Positions 35,585 to 43,439 of a DNA stretch of 64,000 bases are shown in pieces. The stretch's first letter is position 1, and each line of letters opens with the position of its first letter. The stretch comes from Chloroflexota bacterium (GTDB lineage: Bacteria > Chloroflexota > Dehalococcoidia > Tepidiformales > Tepidiformaceae). Position numbers and translations under genes: made by a program. Below the pieces are notes generated by a model. It ran no database searches. It saw only the letters and a program-made list of their open reading frames with translations, and was not told the origin of the DNA. The DNA is taken from assembly GCA_026710655.1 (NCBI GenBank), contig JAPOQN010000042.1, forward strand, positions 62,001 through 126,000, read 5' to 3'.

Positions 35585-36164
35585 GGCGGCGGCAGGCGTC
35601 CTCGCGGCGCTGGGGGCGCTCGCGCTGCTGGCGGGATGCTCGGGTGGCGGGCCCGAGTTGCTCGCGGACCGGGTCTGCCAGGAAGAGCACCTGCCCGAGG
35701 GCTTCGAGCGCCTGACGTTCGGGAACCTCTCCCCAAACGACCTGGGTCGCGAGGTGGGGGCAGAAACGCTGGCCGCGGCGGGCGTGGACGGGGGGTACTT
35801 CACCTTCTGGAAGGAGATCCTGGACGAGCTGCAGGACGACCCCGCGTTGGAGGTCGTATGCCAGGTGGTCGCCTTCGGCGACCAGGAAGAGGCGTCGCGG
35901 TTCGTGGCGGACCTGCCGGCCGAGGCCGACTGGCTGAGCGTCACGGTTGCGGGCATCGCCCTGGCGGAGGGCACGACCTTCGCCGAGGTGGAGGCGGAGG
36001 GACAGGGAACGCGGGCATTCCAGTTCGACGAGGGCGAGGGGCGGGTTCGCTACGCAGTCGTGGCGACGCGGGGCCGGTTCGTGCTGAGCGTGCACCTGGG
36101 CGGGGGAGAGGCCGGGGTCTCCGTGGAGGAGGCGCTGGACATCTTGGGGGCGATGGGGCGCTAG
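35553..36164 (+). CDS. Predicted lipoprotein, 203 aa, CTG start
   Basis: The in-frame signal segment (MTRTRPSTKSRAAAGVL... with lipobox LLAGC) has only CTG codons available as start after the stop at 35544-35546; CTG 35553 is the first. The mature part is acidic with a single repeated-looking beta pattern (EVVCQVVAFGDQEEASRFV) and no recognised domain. It should be anchored to the outer face of the cytoplasmic membrane. The first 32 bases overlap the preceding small membrane protein gene. Confidence 0.7.
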   Translation: MTRTRPSTKSRAAAGVLAALGALALLAGCSGGGPELLADRVCQEEHLPEGFERLTFGNLSPNDLGREVGAETLAAAGVDGGYFTFWKEILDELQDDPALEVVCQVVAFGDQEEASRFVADLPAEADWLSVTVAGIALAEGTTFAEVEAEGQGTRAFQFDEGEGRVRYAVVATRGRFVLSVHLGGGEAGVSVEEALDILGAMGR

Positions 36165-36178
36165 CGTGGTAGAATAAA

Positions 36179-36197
36179 CCGGTCATATTGACTGGTT
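36179..36197. promoter_or_regulatory. Operator-like palindrome of the toxin-antitoxin unit
   Basis: ACCGGTCA-TAT-TGACTGGT, an 8-bp inverted repeat with one mismatch, lies between TAGAAT (36171-36176, likely -10) and the antitoxin ATG. Phd/YefM antitoxins bind such sites to repress their own promoter. Confidence 0.6.
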
Positions 36198-36203
36198 GGT
36201 TTC

Positions 36204-36455
36204 ATGCGAGAAGTTCAGTCCACCGATGCCAAGGCGCGCTTCGCCGAGATCCTGCGGAACGTCGAGCAAGGCGAGACCATCGCCATCACCCGGCACGGGA
36301 AGACCGTCGCCCACCTGGTTCCCGCTCGCGACCAGGAACAGGCCGAGCGGGACGCAGCCGTTGACCGGTTTCTGGAGCTGCGAGCCTCCTGGAGACCCAC
36401 CGGAATGACGCGCGAGGAAATTCTGGCAGCTCGCCATGAAGGCCACCGTATTTGA
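36204..36455 (+). CDS. Phd/YefM-type antitoxin
   Basis: An 83-residue protein. The N-terminal half (REVQSTDAKARFAEILRNVEQGETIAITRHGKTVAHLVP) is the Phd/YefM DNA-binding fold. The C-terminal acidic helix (EQAERDAAVDRFLELRASW) should wrap and block the toxin. It overlaps the PIN-domain toxin by TTGA, the typical coupling, and probably represses the shared promoter through the palindrome upstream. Confidence 0.92.
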   Translation: MREVQSTDAKARFAEILRNVEQGETIAITRHGKTVAHLVPARDQEQAERDAAVDRFLELRASWRPTGMTREEILAARHEGHRI

Positions 36456-36856
36456 CCAACGTAGTGCTTGACGCGTCCGTCACCGCCTCGTGGCTCCTTG
36501 AGGACGAAGTGGACTCGGAGGCCAGCGGTTCTCTGACACTAGCAAGGCGGGACGGGGCTCTCGGGCCGCAGCTCTGGCACTACGAAGTGCGCAACGCTCT
36601 CCTCATAGCACAGCGGCGGGGACGACTGCGTGAGGATGAGGTGATCGAGCGACTTGAGAGCCTAGGGCACCTGCCCATCCTCACGGACCAAGAACCCGAC
36701 CTCCGGGCAGCAATGGAGCTGGCCAACGGGCACGGCCTGTCCTTCTACGACTCCATGTACCTGGAGCTGGCACTCAGGCGCCAGTTGCCCCTGGCGACGT
36801 TCGACAGGCGCCTGGCCCGCGCTGCCCGCGCCGAGGACCTCGACGTCGTTGACTAA
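36452..36856 (+). CDS. vapC: PIN-domain toxin (VapC family ribonuclease)
   Basis: A 134-residue PIN nuclease starting at TTG 36452, which overlaps the antitoxin stop. Metal-binding acids are Asp7 (VLDASV), Glu45 (HYEVRNAL), Asp100 (FYDSMYLELA) and Asp118 (TFDRRLA), so the active site is complete. VapC toxins cleave tRNA or rRNA. Its stop overlaps the stop of the convergent transporter gene. The partner antitoxin is Phd/YefM-like rather than VapB-like. Confidence 0.93.
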   Translation: MTNVVLDASVTASWLLEDEVDSEASGSLTLARRDGALGPQLWHYEVRNALLIAQRRGRLREDEVIERLESLGHLPILTDQEPDLRAAMELANGHGLSFYDSMYLELALRRQLPLATFDRRLARAARAEDLDVVD

Positions 36857-37956
36857 ACCAGTAGCAGGGCGACCGGCACGGCGACGATGACGCCGAGGAA
36901 GCCGGCGAGGCGGCGAGGGCGGGCGGCTATCCAGCGTTCGCTGCGAAGGATGGCGGTGCGGTAGGGCCCGTACAGCACAGTCAGGACGATGCCGGCAACG
37001 ACCGTTATCGAGGCTACCTGGGCGAGGACGACGGCGACGGCGGCATCGCCGCCCAGGAGGATGCTGGCCGCGAGCGTGTCGACGAAGGTCGCGATGTTGG
37101 CGCCGAGGACGTAGGGGATGATGTGCTCGCGGCGCACGTAGCCGCGCAGGGCGAGGGGTACGAGCACCGTCAGCGAGACAGCCACGCTGAGCGTGGTGAG
37201 CGTCATGATCACGCCCATCAGGAACATCAGGGGGCGACGGTTGAGCACGTCGAGGCGGCGGCGGATGCCCTCCGCTTCACCCTCGAGGCGGGGCAGGGCG
37301 CGTTCGAAGACTGCGAACGCGAGGAGGAGCACGGCCGCCCCGACGACAAACACGAGCAGGCCCGGGAAGACGGAATCGAGGGCATCGATCACAGGGCCGA
37401 AGGCGGCGTCGGTGCCCTGCAGGAGGGCGTCCGGCGCGGAAAGCTTGACGCCGTCGAGCCAGCCCTGGTGGAGGGCGAGGAAACCAAGCGCCACGGCCGG
37501 TCCCTGCGTCGTGAAGGTGACGAGCATGGCGACGATGCCAATGGCAAGGCCGTCGCCGCTGCGCCGCCCGAAACGGAAGGCGAGAAAGCCAACAGCGAGC
37601 ACGATGAAGGAGGCGCCGAGACGCGAGCCGGCTATGACGGCGAAGGCCTCGGTTTCGTGGAAGACGCCCTCGGAGAGGAGCGTCACGCCGATGGCCGCGA
37701 CGGGTGAACCGCTGAGGACGACGTAGGCGAACAGCCAGCCGAAGCCGAGGCCGTTGGGAACGCCCTGCACATTGATGTCGGAGAGCAGGGGCGCGAGCGA
37801 CCCCGCTCCGGCACGCGTGATCTCGAGGGCGAGGGCGAACAGTGCCAGCCCGGCGAGCGCGTACGCGACGCGGAGCAGGGCGCTCCACCGCAGCCAATCA
37901 GGAACAAAGCTCGCGGACGCGTCGTCACGCATGGTGGGACGCGCCCGCTGCTCCAC
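36853..37956 (-). CDS. Na/Pi-cotransporter-like membrane protein (possible sulfate carrier)
   Basis: A 367-residue polytopic protein with two repeats, each with a hydrophobic pore motif: SGSPVAAIGVTLLSEG and GANIATFVDTLAAS. These resemble the NptA/PF02690 repeat (GxNxGTT-type). GTG 37956 is one base after the sat stop, so it is co-transcribed with sat-cysC. Family members move phosphate with sodium. The position directly behind ATP sulfurylase suggests that sulfate is the substrate here, but this is inference. ATG 37932 is an alternative start. Confidence 0.8.
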   Translation of the reverse strand: MEQRARPTMRDDASASFVPDWLRWSALLRVAYALAGLALFALALEITRAGAGSLAPLLSDINVQGVPNGLGFGWLFAYVVLSGSPVAAIGVTLLSEGVFHETEAFAVIAGSRLGASFIVLAVGFLAFRFGRRSGDGLAIGIVAMLVTFTTQGPAVALGFLALHQGWLDGVKLSAPDALLQGTDAAFGPVIDALDSVFPGLLVFVVGAAVLLLAFAVFERALPRLEGEAEGIRRRLDVLNRRPLMFLMGVIMTLTTLSVAVSLTVLVPLALRGYVRREHIIPYVLGANIATFVDTLAASILLGGDAAVAVVLAQVASITVVAGIVLTVLYGPYRTAILRSERWIAARPRRLAGFLGVIVAVPVALLLV

Positions 37957-37957
37957 G

Positions 37958-39118
37958 TCAGCCGCTCCGGGCGCTCTCCATCAGCACGGCGGCGACCTCG
38001 GGACGGGTGAACTCGACGGGCAGATCCTCGCCGTTGGCGAGCATCTCGCGCACCTTCGTCCCGGAGAGGAAGAGGCGCTCCTCGGGCGTGGCCGGGCTCG
38101 TCTTCGTGGTCGCCATGGCCCCACTGCGGAGGCACCAGAAGGCGTGTTCGAAGAAGAGGGGCTGGATGCCGAGGGCGTCGAGGTCGATGTCGTCGAAGAT
38201 GCGCTGGGCATCGTAGGTGCCGTAGTAGTTGCCCACGCCCGCGTGGTCGCGCCCCACAATGAAGTGGGTGCAGCCGTAGTTCTTGCGCATGATGGCGTGG
38301 AAGATCGCCTCGCGCGGACCGGCGTAGCGCATCGCCGCCGGCAGCACCGAAAGCTGGACGCGGTCCTCGGGGAAGTAGCGGTCCAGCAGCACCTCGTAGC
38401 AGGCCATGCGTACGTCGGCGGGGATGTCGTCGTCCTTCGTGTCGCCCACGAGGGGGTGGATGAGGGCGCCATCGACGCCTTCGAGCGCGACCTTGATGAG
38501 GTACTCGTGGGCGCGGTGGATGGGGTTGCGGGTCTGGAAGCCGACGACGGTGCGCCAGCCGCGCTCGGCGAAGGCGGCGCGGGTCTGGGCGGGGGTGAGG
38601 CGGTGGTCGGGGAAGTTGCCGTGGTCGGGCAGGCGGAGCGCCTTCACGGGCCCCCCGACCACGAGGTCGCCGGAAGCGTAGACGGCGGCGACGCCGGGAT
38701 GGGCCTCGTCGGTGGTGCCGTAGACCTGTTCGGCGAGACGGGTCTTGTCGCGGCGGTAGGCCACCTCGATGTCGATGACGCCGAGGGGGAAGCCATCGGG
38801 ATCTCGCAGGACGGCGCGCATGCCCGGCGAAAACTCCGCAGCGCGCGACTCGGGCACGGAGAGCGTGACCGGCATCGACCAGGGGAGGCCGCTCGTGAGG
38901 GTCATGTTCTCGACGACGGAGTGGTAGTCGGCCTCACCCATGAAGCCCGTGAGGGGGCTGAAGCCGCCGTTCGCGAGGAGCTCGAAGTCGGCGAGGTGGC
39001 GCGAGTCGAGCTCGATGGAGGGCAGGTTCGCCACCTCGCGGCCCAGGTCCTCGCGCTCCTGGCCGCTGACGAGCAGGTCGACGAGTTCGCCGCCGTACGG
39101 TTCACCGAGGGCGCTCAT
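37958..39118 (-). CDS. sat: Sulfate adenylyltransferase (ATP sulfurylase)
   Basis: A 386-residue monofunctional enzyme that makes APS from sulfate and ATP. The catalytic motif [15 protein letters not shown] and [16 protein letters not shown] are intact; an N-terminal PUA-like domain comes first. ATG 39118 overlaps the cysC stop by ATGA. Together with cysC, cysH and the divergent sulfite reductase it gives the assimilatory pathway. Confidence 0.96.
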   Translation of the reverse strand: MSALGEPYGGELVDLLVSGQEREDLGREVANLPSIELDSRHLADFELLANGGFSPLTGFMGEADYHSVVENMTLTSGLPWSMPVTLSVPESRAAEFSPGMRAVLRDPDGFPLGVIDIEVAYRRDKTRLAEQVYGTTDEAHPGVAAVYASGDLVVGGPVKALRLPDHGNFPDHRLTPAQTRAAFAERGWRTVVGFQTRNPIHRAHEYLIKVALEGVDGALIHPLVGDTKDDDIPADVRMACYEVLLDRYFPEDRVQLSVLPAAMRYAGPREAIFHAIMRKNYGCTHFIVGRDHAGVGNYYGTYDAQRIFDDIDLDALGIQPLFFEHAFWCLRSGAMATTKTSPATPEERLFLSGTKVREMLANGEDLPVEFTRPEVAAVLMESARSG

Positions 39119-39669
39119 GACCGCGCCTCCCCGATGAGTCCGCGCGACTCAAGGTAGTCGATGATCTCCTGGAGGCTGGTCCCGGGGTCGTCGACACCGG
39201 TCTCGCAACGCACCTCGGGGGTGGGCGGCTCCTCGTAGGGGTCGTCGATGCCGGTGAAGCCCTTGATCTCGCCAGCGCGTGCCTTGGCATAGAGGCCCTT
39301 CACGTCGCGCGCCTCGCACTGCTCGACGGTGGCGGCGGCATGCACCTCGACGAAGACCGCGCCGTCGCCCTCGGTCATGGCCCGGTTCTCGTCGCGGATC
39401 TCCTGGTAGGGGGAGATGGCGGCGGTGATGACGCCGACGCCGTTTCGGGCGAGGAGGCTGGCGACGAAGCCGATGCGGCGGATGTTCGTGTCGCGATCCT
39501 CCTTGCTGAAGCCGAGGCCCTTCGAGAGGTTGGTGCGAACGATGTCGCCGTCGAGGATTTCGACCTTGCGGCCGCGCTCGCGCAGGGCGGGGGCGAGCGC
39601 CTCGGCGAGGGTGCTCTTGCCGGAACCCGAGAGTCCCGTGAACCAGATAACGAATCCCTGGTCGCTCAT
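39115..39669 (-). CDS. cysC: Adenylylsulfate (APS) kinase
   Basis: A 184-residue kinase that phosphorylates APS to PAPS. The P-loop GLSGSGKST lies near residue 12, then [24 protein letters not shown] and the lid region [21 protein letters not shown] 39669 has GGAGAA eight bases upstream and overlaps the stop of a short upstream ORF. It overlaps sat by 4 bp. Confidence 0.95.
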   Translation of the reverse strand: MSDQGFVIWFTGLSGSGKSTLAEALAPALRERGRKVEILDGDIVRTNLSKGLGFSKEDRDTNIRRIGFVASLLARNGVGVITAAISPYQEIRDENRAMTEGDGAVFVEVHAAATVEQCEARDVKGLYAKARAGEIKGFTGIDDPYEEPPTPEVRCETGVDDPGTSLQEIIDYLESRGLIGEARS

Positions 39670-39689
39670 TGGCGGTTCTCCAGACGCAT
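39666..39689 (-). CDS. Seven-residue upstream ORF coupled to cysC
   Basis: MRLENRQ is preceded by AAAGGAGAGACATCA, a strong ribosome site. Its stop TGA overlaps the cysC ATG. It contains cysC's own ribosome site, so it may tune coupling between the leader and cysC. No Cys or Met codons beyond the start are present. Whether it is expressed is unknown. Confidence 0.4.
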   Translation of the reverse strand: MRLENRQ

Positions 39690-39736
39690 TGATGTCTCTC
39701 CTTTGGCTATTGGCGGGTAGCGACGCTCGACGCGTC

Positions 39737-39759
39737 AAGAAGGCGGCCTCACGGCCGCC
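39737..39759 (-). terminator. Hairpin terminator after cysH
   Basis: On the minus strand GGCGGCC-GTGA-GGCCGCC is followed by TTCTT. It lies 28 bases after the cysH stop and before the short ORF and cysC, so it may partly separate cysH from cysC-sat. Confidence 0.6.
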
Positions 39760-39787
39760 GTGTTCGGATGATGGCCCCGGGGCCGGA

Positions 39788-40486
39788 TCAGGTGTGCAAT
39801 CCGCACTCGTCCTTGTCGAAGCCCTCCCAGCGGCCCTGGCGGCCCTGCTTGCCCGGCACGGTGCAGTTGTAGCAGCCGATGCTGACGAAACCGTGGTCGA
39901 GCAGCGGGTTGTAGGGAACGTCGTGCTTGATGAGGTAGTCCCAGGTGTCCTTCTCGGTCCAGCGGGCGAGGGGGTTGATCTTGATGAGCCCGAAGCGCGC
40001 ATTCCAGGCGACGATGGGGACATCGGAGCGCCCCTCGGACTGGTCGCGGCGGAGGCCGGCGATCCAGGCGGTCTTGCCGGCAAGGGCGCGGTGGTTGGGC
40101 TCGACCTTGCGCAGGTCGCAGCAGAGGTCGGGGTCGCGCATCCAGAGCGCGGCGCCGTGCTCGGCGGCCTGCTCCTCGTGGGTCAGCTTCGACTTGTAGA
40201 CCTGCACGTTGGTCAGGCCGAGGGCGACCGTGGCCTGCTCACGGGTCTGGTGCGTCTCGTCGAAGAGGTAGTCAGTATCGAGGACGAAAACGTGCACGTT
40301 CGGCTTGAGCTGGGCGGTCATGTGGAGGATGGCCATGCCGGTGGGGCCGCCGAAGCTGGCGCCGACGGAGAGGCCGTCGCCATGGGTCTCCACGGCCCAG
40401 CGCACGATCTCCTCGGGGCTCGCGCTCTCGAAGCGCTCGTTGAGCGCGGCGATGGCGGTATCGTCGAGGGTGGCGGCAAGGGACAC
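39788..40486 (-). CDS. cysH: Assimilatory APS reductase (CysH, Fe-S type)
   Basis: A 232-residue reductase from GTG 40486, which has GGAG eleven bases upstream (TTG 40552 is an alternative). The PP-loop-like segment [13 protein letters not shown] is followed by paired cysteines CC (122/123) and CYNC (205/208), which bind a [4Fe-4S] cluster, and the catalytic Cys of ECGLH at 228. Cluster-containing CysH proteins reduce APS, whereas PAPS reductases lack these cysteines. A PAPS-forming CysC is encoded next door, so both branches exist. Confidence 0.92.
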   Translation of the reverse strand: MSLAATLDDTAIAALNERFESASPEEIVRWAVETHGDGLSVGASFGGPTGMAILHMTAQLKPNVHVFVLDTDYLFDETHQTREQATVALGLTNVQVYKSKLTHEEQAAEHGAALWMRDPDLCCDLRKVEPNHRALAGKTAWIAGLRRDQSEGRSDVPIVAWNARFGLIKINPLARWTEKDTWDYLIKHDVPYNPLLDHGFVSIGCYNCTVPGKQGRQGRWEGFDKDECGLHT

Positions 40487-40607
40487 GGTAGGCGGCTCCG
40501 CGCAAACCTGAGTTCGTCGCTCAACTTTATCAACAATAGGGCTGAGCGGCAACGACTGGGCGCTGACTACATGCTACAGTCGCTTCACATACATGCGACC
40601 GGCGAGT

Positions 40608-40626
40608 GCGGCCCCGAAAGGGCCGC
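40608..40626 (+). promoter_or_regulatory. Hairpin in the leader of the sulfite reductase gene
   Basis: GCGGCCC-CGAAA-GGGCCGC lies 19 bases upstream of the ATG. The 159-bp divergent region between cysH and this gene also contains a small AT-richer patch (40520-40540). No known riboswitch is recognisable. Confidence 0.4.
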
Positions 40627-40645
40627 CCACGAAAGGACAGCGTAG

Positions 40646-42427
40646 ATGCGCGCAGTCGAGACAATCGTCCAGACGAACGCCCCCGGCCAGGTTCTGCCGA
40701 TCCTGACCGAGGAGCTCGACGACTTTGATACGGAAGCGACACGCTTCCTGGCGGGCGGGTACGAGGAGGAGGCGGTCTTCCAGGGGTACCGGCTGAAGCA
40801 GGGCGTCTACGGCCAGCGCCAGGCGAACGTGCAGATGACGCGGGTGAAGCTCCCCTTCGGCGGCGTCACCCCGGAGCAGATGGACGCCTTCGGCGAGCTG
40901 GCGGATCGTTTCGCCCCGCTGCGCAAGGGCCACATCACCACGCGCCAGAACTTCCAGTTCCACCACATCCCGCTGGCGCGCATGCCGGACGTGCTGCGCC
41001 TGCTGGCGAGTACAGGCCTCTCGACGCGCGAGGCCTGCGGCAACACCGTCCGCAACGTGACCGCCGACCCGTGGGCGGGCGTGACCGAGGGCGAGCTCTT
41101 CGACGTGACGCCGTACGCGGGCGCCTTCGCGCGCTTCTGGCTGCGCAACCCGCTGACCCAGCTGCTTCCGCGCAAGTTCAAGGTCGCCTTCAGCGCCGAC
41201 GACGCGGACGTGGCGATTACCGGCATCCACGACCTCGGCTTCATCCCGCGCATCGAGAACGGGGTGCAGGGCTTCAAGATGGTCTGCGGCGGCGGGCTCG
41301 CGATCATGCCGCGCGAGGCGATCGTCGTGCGCGAGTTCGTGTCGCTGGACGAGTACCTGAAGGTGAGCGAGGCGGTCATCCGCATCTTCAACGCGGCGGA
41401 CATGCTGCGGAAGAACCGGGCGATGGCGCGCATCAAGGTGCTGATCGACCGCATCGGCGCCGACCGCTTCCTCGAGATGGTCGACGACGAGCTGGCGCAG
41501 CCCTGGGCGCAGCGCGACTTCAGCCCCGAGCGGCTGCTGTTCCTCGACAACGAGGAGGAGCGGGCTCCGGCGCGGCGCGGTTCCTACGCGCAGCCGGGGG
41601 ACGACGCGGACGCGTTCACGCAGTTCGCGGCCTCCAATGTGAAGGCGCAGAAGCAGCAGGGCTTCAGCACCGTACAGATCAAGATCACGCGCGGCGACCT
41701 GACGCCCGACCAGTTCCACGGCATCGCCGACATCATGCGCGAGTACTGCGGCGGCAACGCGCGCACGACAGTGCAGCAGAACATGGTGCTGCGCTGGGTT
41801 CGCGATGAGAGCCTGTACGAGGTCTACGCGCGGCTGGTCGCGCTGGACCTGGCGGAGTCGGGCGCGGACACGGTGACGGACGTGGTGAGCTGCCCCGGCA
41901 CGGACAGCTGCAAGCTGGGCATCACCAGCTCGATGGGGCTGAACCGCGCCATCCAGGAGCGGGTGACGGAGATGGCGGTGGCGGACCCGCAGGTGGCGAA
42001 GCTGCACATCAAGATGAGCGGCTGCCCCAACAGCTGCGGCCAGCACCACCTCGGCAACATCGGCTTCCACGGCGCCGCGATGAAGGTCGAAGGCCACCAG
42101 CTTCCGGCGTACCACGCCTTCATCGGCGGCGGCTACGAGGAAGGCAACGGAAAGGTACGCGTGGGCACGCAGCTCAAGCTGCGGTTGCCGGCGAAGCGCA
42201 CGCCCGACGCCGTCCAGCGCTGGATCGGCCTCTACCAGGAGGGCCGCGAGAACGGCGAGGAGTTCAACGACTTCTTCGACCGGGTCGGCAAGGTGCCCTT
42301 CGAGCAGGCCGTCCAGGACCTGACCATCCCCGGCGAGTTCTCGGACGACAACCGCCAGATGTTCATCGACTGGACGAAGTTCGAGCTGTACGTGCTTGAG
42401 CGCGGCGAGGGCGAGTGCGCCGTCTGA
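40646..42427 (+). CDS. sir: Siroheme sulfite (nitrite/sulfite) reductase
   Basis: A 593-residue enzyme with ATG 40646 behind AAAGGA. It has two ferredoxin-like repeats and two siroheme domains. GHITTRQNFQFHHI and EACGNTVRNVTADP belong to the first half. The cluster and siroheme cysteines are in CPGTDSC (CX5C) and SGCPNSCGQ (CX3C). It should reduce sulfite to sulfide with six electrons, completing the pathway started by sat. Nitrite reductases are similar, but the sulfate operon next to it favours sulfite. Confidence 0.92.
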   Translation: MRAVETIVQTNAPGQVLPILTEELDDFDTEATRFLAGGYEEEAVFQGYRLKQGVYGQRQANVQMTRVKLPFGGVTPEQMDAFGELADRFAPLRKGHITTRQNFQFHHIPLARMPDVLRLLASTGLSTREACGNTVRNVTADPWAGVTEGELFDVTPYAGAFARFWLRNPLTQLLPRKFKVAFSADDADVAITGIHDLGFIPRIENGVQGFKMVCGGGLAIMPREAIVVREFVSLDEYLKVSEAVIRIFNAADMLRKNRAMARIKVLIDRIGADRFLEMVDDELAQPWAQRDFSPERLLFLDNEEERAPARRGSYAQPGDDADAFTQFAASNVKAQKQQGFSTVQIKITRGDLTPDQFHGIADIMREYCGGNARTTVQQNMVLRWVRDESLYEVYARLVALDLAESGADTVTDVVSCPGTDSCKLGITSSMGLNRAIQERVTEMAVADPQVAKLHIKMSGCPNSCGQHHLGNIGFHGAAMKVEGHQLPAYHAFIGGGYEEGNGKVRVGTQLKLRLPAKRTPDAVQRWIGLYQEGRENGEEFNDFFDRVGKVPFEQAVQDLTIPGEFSDDNRQMFIDWTKFELYVLERGEGECAV

Positions 42428-42452
42428 CGGCCTAGCTCCGGGGAGGCGCTTC

Positions 42453-43427
42453 ATGGAAGGGCTGGAGTTCCGGCGGCACCGGCGGCTGCGCGGCTCGCAG
42501 GCGATGCGGGGGCTGGTGCGCGAGACCGAGCTGACCCCGTCGCACCTGGTGGCTCCGTTATTCGTCGAGGAAGGGCTGGACGGCCGCGCCCCGATCGAGG
42601 CGATGCCGGGGCAGTCGCGCCTGGGGCTGGAGGCGCTGGTGGAGGAGGCCCGGGAGTTGCGGAGCGCGGGCGTACCGGCGGTGTTGCTGTTCGGCATCCC
42701 GGCGGCGAAGGACGAGCACGGCTCAGGGGCCTACGACGACGAGGGCGTCGTGCAGGAGGCGATCCGGCGGCTCAAGGATGCCGTCCCGGAGATGCTCGTG
42801 ATCGGGGACGTGTGCCTGTGCGAGTACACGGACCACGGTCACTGCGGCCTGCTGACGGACGACGGCGACATCGACAACGACGCGAGCCTGCCGCTGCTGG
42901 CGGACATGGCCGTGAGCCTGGCCGACGCGGGCTGCGACATCGTCGCGCCGAGCGACATGATGGACGGTCGCGTGGCCGCCATCCGCGAGGCGCTGGACGG
43001 TTCGGGGCAGGGCGACACCGCCATCCTCTCGTATGCGGCCAAGTTCGCGAGCGCGTTCTACGGGCCGTTCCGGGAGGCGGCGGACAGCGCGCCCGCCTTC
43101 GGCGACCGGCGGGGCTACCAGATGGACCCGGCGAACGGGCGCATGGCCCGCGACGAGGTGCTAACGGACATCGAGGAGGGGGCGGACATGGTGATGGTGA
43201 AGCCGGCGCTGCCCTACCTCGACGTGCTGCGCTCGGTGCGGGAGGCGGTGGACGTACCGGTGGCGGCCTACAACGTCAGCGGCGAGTACAGCATGTTGAA
43301 GGCGGCGGCGGCGCAGGGGTGGATCGAGGAGGAGCGCGCGATCGATGAGGCCCTGACGTCCATCCGGCGGGCGGGGGCGGACATCGTCATCACGTACCAC
43401 GCGAAGGAGTGGGCGCAGGGCCGCTAG
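42453..43427 (+). CDS. hemB: Delta-aminolevulinic acid dehydratase (porphobilinogen synthase)
   Basis: A 324-residue ALAD starting at ATG 42453 behind GGGGAGG. The Cys-rich DVCLCEYTDHGHCG suggests a zinc-dependent active site. The Schiff-base lysines lie in SYAAKFASAFYGPFREA and VMVKPALPYLD. It makes porphobilinogen for heme and also for siroheme, the cofactor of the reductase encoded just upstream. The gene converges with the CoA transferase gene. Confidence 0.96.
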   Translation: MEGLEFRRHRRLRGSQAMRGLVRETELTPSHLVAPLFVEEGLDGRAPIEAMPGQSRLGLEALVEEARELRSAGVPAVLLFGIPAAKDEHGSGAYDDEGVVQEAIRRLKDAVPEMLVIGDVCLCEYTDHGHCGLLTDDGDIDNDASLPLLADMAVSLADAGCDIVAPSDMMDGRVAAIREALDGSGQGDTAILSYAAKFASAFYGPFREAADSAPAFGDRRGYQMDPANGRMARDEVLTDIEEGADMVMVKPALPYLDVLRSVREAVDVPVAAYNVSGEYSMLKAAAAQGWIEEERAIDEALTSIRRAGADIVITYHAKEWAQGR

Positions 43428-43439
43428 CGGGGGCGGGGC

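Noticed and set aside
40520-40645. SAM or cysteine-type riboswitch before the sulfite reductase gene
   Set aside because: Only one simple hairpin is visible; no conserved riboswitch core was found.
41071-41808. Alternative plus-strand frame inside the sulfite reductase gene
   Set aside because: Arg/Ala-rich shadow of the real frame, which has all cluster cysteines.
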